A stretch of DNA of 5,370 nucleotides, taken from the NCBI GenBank assembly GCA_016209155.1, contig JACQWU010000229.1:1-5370 (forward strand), given 5' to 3'. Origin of the DNA: Candidatus Desantisiibacteriota bacterium. GTDB lineage: Bacteria > JACRDZ01. Shown here piece by piece: positions 4,566-5,370 of this stretch. The notes beneath the pieces are model-generated. The model was not told the origin of the DNA, ran no database searches, and saw nothing but the letters and a program-made list of their open reading frames with translations. The position numbers and the translations under genes are program-made. The first letter of the stretch is position 1, and each line of letters opens with the position of its first letter.

Positions 4566-5370
4566 ATGGAACAGGTATCTTTAAAATGGCTGGAAAAAGT
4601 CTTAAAAACCAGAGCCCTGGGTAATACTGATAACAATATTATTAATGATATTTCCACTGATACCCGAACCATAAAAAAAGGGAATCTTTTTATTGCTTTA
4701 AAAGGTGAAAATTTTAACGGGAATGATTTTATAAGTGAGGCTTTAAAAAAGGGGGCAATTGGCGCAGTAATACAAAAAGATGAAAGGATAAAAAATAAAA
4801 AATTTAATGATTTTTTTTTATTAGAAACAGAAGATACTTTATCTGCTCTTCACAAAATAGCAAAAGCATACAGACGGGAACATGCGCTTACTATGGTGAA
4901 TATAACAGGAAGTAACGGGAAAACAACAACAAAGGAAATGACTTATTCTGTTCTATCCACAGCTTTTAAAACTTATAAGACTAACGCGAATTTCAACAAT
5001 GAAATCGGGGTGCCAAAAGCAGTGCTTTCACTTGATAATACTTTTGATGCGGCTGTACTGGAACTGGGGATGACACATAAAGGAGACATACATAAACTTA
5101 TAAAAATAACTTCCCCGCGTATTCGTATTCTGACAAATATCGGACCTGCGCATCTTAAAAATTTTTCTTCGCTTGTTGATATTGCCAGAGCAAAAGCTGA
5201 AATATTTGACTGTTATAAACAAAAAGATATTGCTGTATTTAATATAGATGATTCTCTCGTTAAAAAAATGAGCTCGGGCTTTCCCGGGGAAAAAATAACT
5301 TTTGGTCTTTGCCCTGAAGCTATAATTCGTGCGCAGGAGATTGAGAATAATGGGTTTACACTGGTTATTA
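4566..5370 (+). CDS. murF: UDP-N-acetylmuramoyl-tripeptide--D-alanyl-D-alanine ligase MurF (partial, 3' end outside window)
   Basis: MurF joins D-Ala-D-Ala to UDP-MurNAc-tripeptide using ATP, the last cytoplasmic step in making the peptidoglycan pentapeptide. The frame is open to the window edge, giving 268 codons, roughly 60% of a typical 450-aa MurF. The N-terminal substrate domain (about 1-100) contains STDTRTIKKGNLFIALKG (30-47). The central ATPase domain has the P-loop GSNGKTT (115-121), then TKEM, TNANFNNEIGVP (139-150), LELGM (165-169), NIGPAHL (191-197) and AKAE (209-212), whose K210 fits the lysine carbamylated in Mur ligases. GSNGKTTTKEM and NFNNEIGVP separate MurF from MurE and from MurC/MurD. 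The C-terminal domain is not in view. It starts 17 nt after ftsI, where murE would usually be. Confidence 0.95.
   Translation, partial: MEQVSLKWLEKVLKTRALGNTDNNIINDISTDTRTIKKGNLFIALKGENFNGNDFISEALKKGAIGAVIQKDERIKNKKFNDFFLLETEDTLSALHKIAKAYRREHALTMVNITGSNGKTTTKEMTYSVLSTAFKTYKTNANFNNEIGVPKAVLSLDNTFDAAVLELGMTHKGDIHKLIKITSPRIRILTNIGPAHLKNFSSLVDIARAKAEIFDCYKQKDIAVFNIDDSLVKKMSSGFPGEKITFGLCPEAIIRAQEIENNGFTLVI

Overview
The window is AT-rich bacterial chromosome carrying the 5' end of a division and cell wall (dcw) gene cluster, preceded by about 780 bases without a convincing protein gene. All five genes lie on the + strand in the classic order mraZ, rsmH (mraW), ftsL, ftsI, then murF, which runs off the right edge. 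The organism is a walled bacterium that divides with the FtsL/FtsI machinery. The single C-terminal PASTA domain on FtsI and the AT-rich coding fit several lineages (for example Desulfobacterota or Firmicutes-related groups), and the sequence alone does not settle which.

Left region (1-777). Near the left edge is a Rho-independent hairpin that works better for leftward than for rightward transcription. A near-perfect sigma70-type promoter with A-tracts behind it faces that hairpin from 124-151 on the - strand. Together they define a candidate small RNA of about 110 nt, with a second leftward promoter at 219-247 upstream of it. A rightward promoter at 284-311 and a nested inverted-repeat element at 559-620 with mutually exclusive foldings lie further right. 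The mraZ promoter (670-698) is overlapped by four units of exactly 10 bp, each containing (G/A)TGTA. This is the layout expected of an MraZ operator and implies autoregulation of the cluster.

Coding region (778-5370). MraZ is the cluster's own regulator. RsmH methylates 16S rRNA in the decoding site. FtsL is a small bitopic coiled-coil divisome protein. FtsI is the septal transpeptidase, with SxxK, SxN and KTG motifs and a PASTA domain. MurF adds D-Ala-D-Ala to the UDP-MurNAc-tripeptide, the step that makes the pentapeptide used as substrate by transpeptidases. Spacing is 67, 3, 53 and 17 nt, with no terminator seen between genes, so they probably form one operon. Two things are odd: no murE lies between ftsI and murF, and ftsI contains an uninterrupted run of 17 A's in its reading frame.

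No mobile element, CRISPR array, tRNA or rRNA was seen. The coding part is ordinary. The new biology, if any, is in the upstream regulatory DNA: the small-RNA candidate, the switch-like repeat and the MraZ box.
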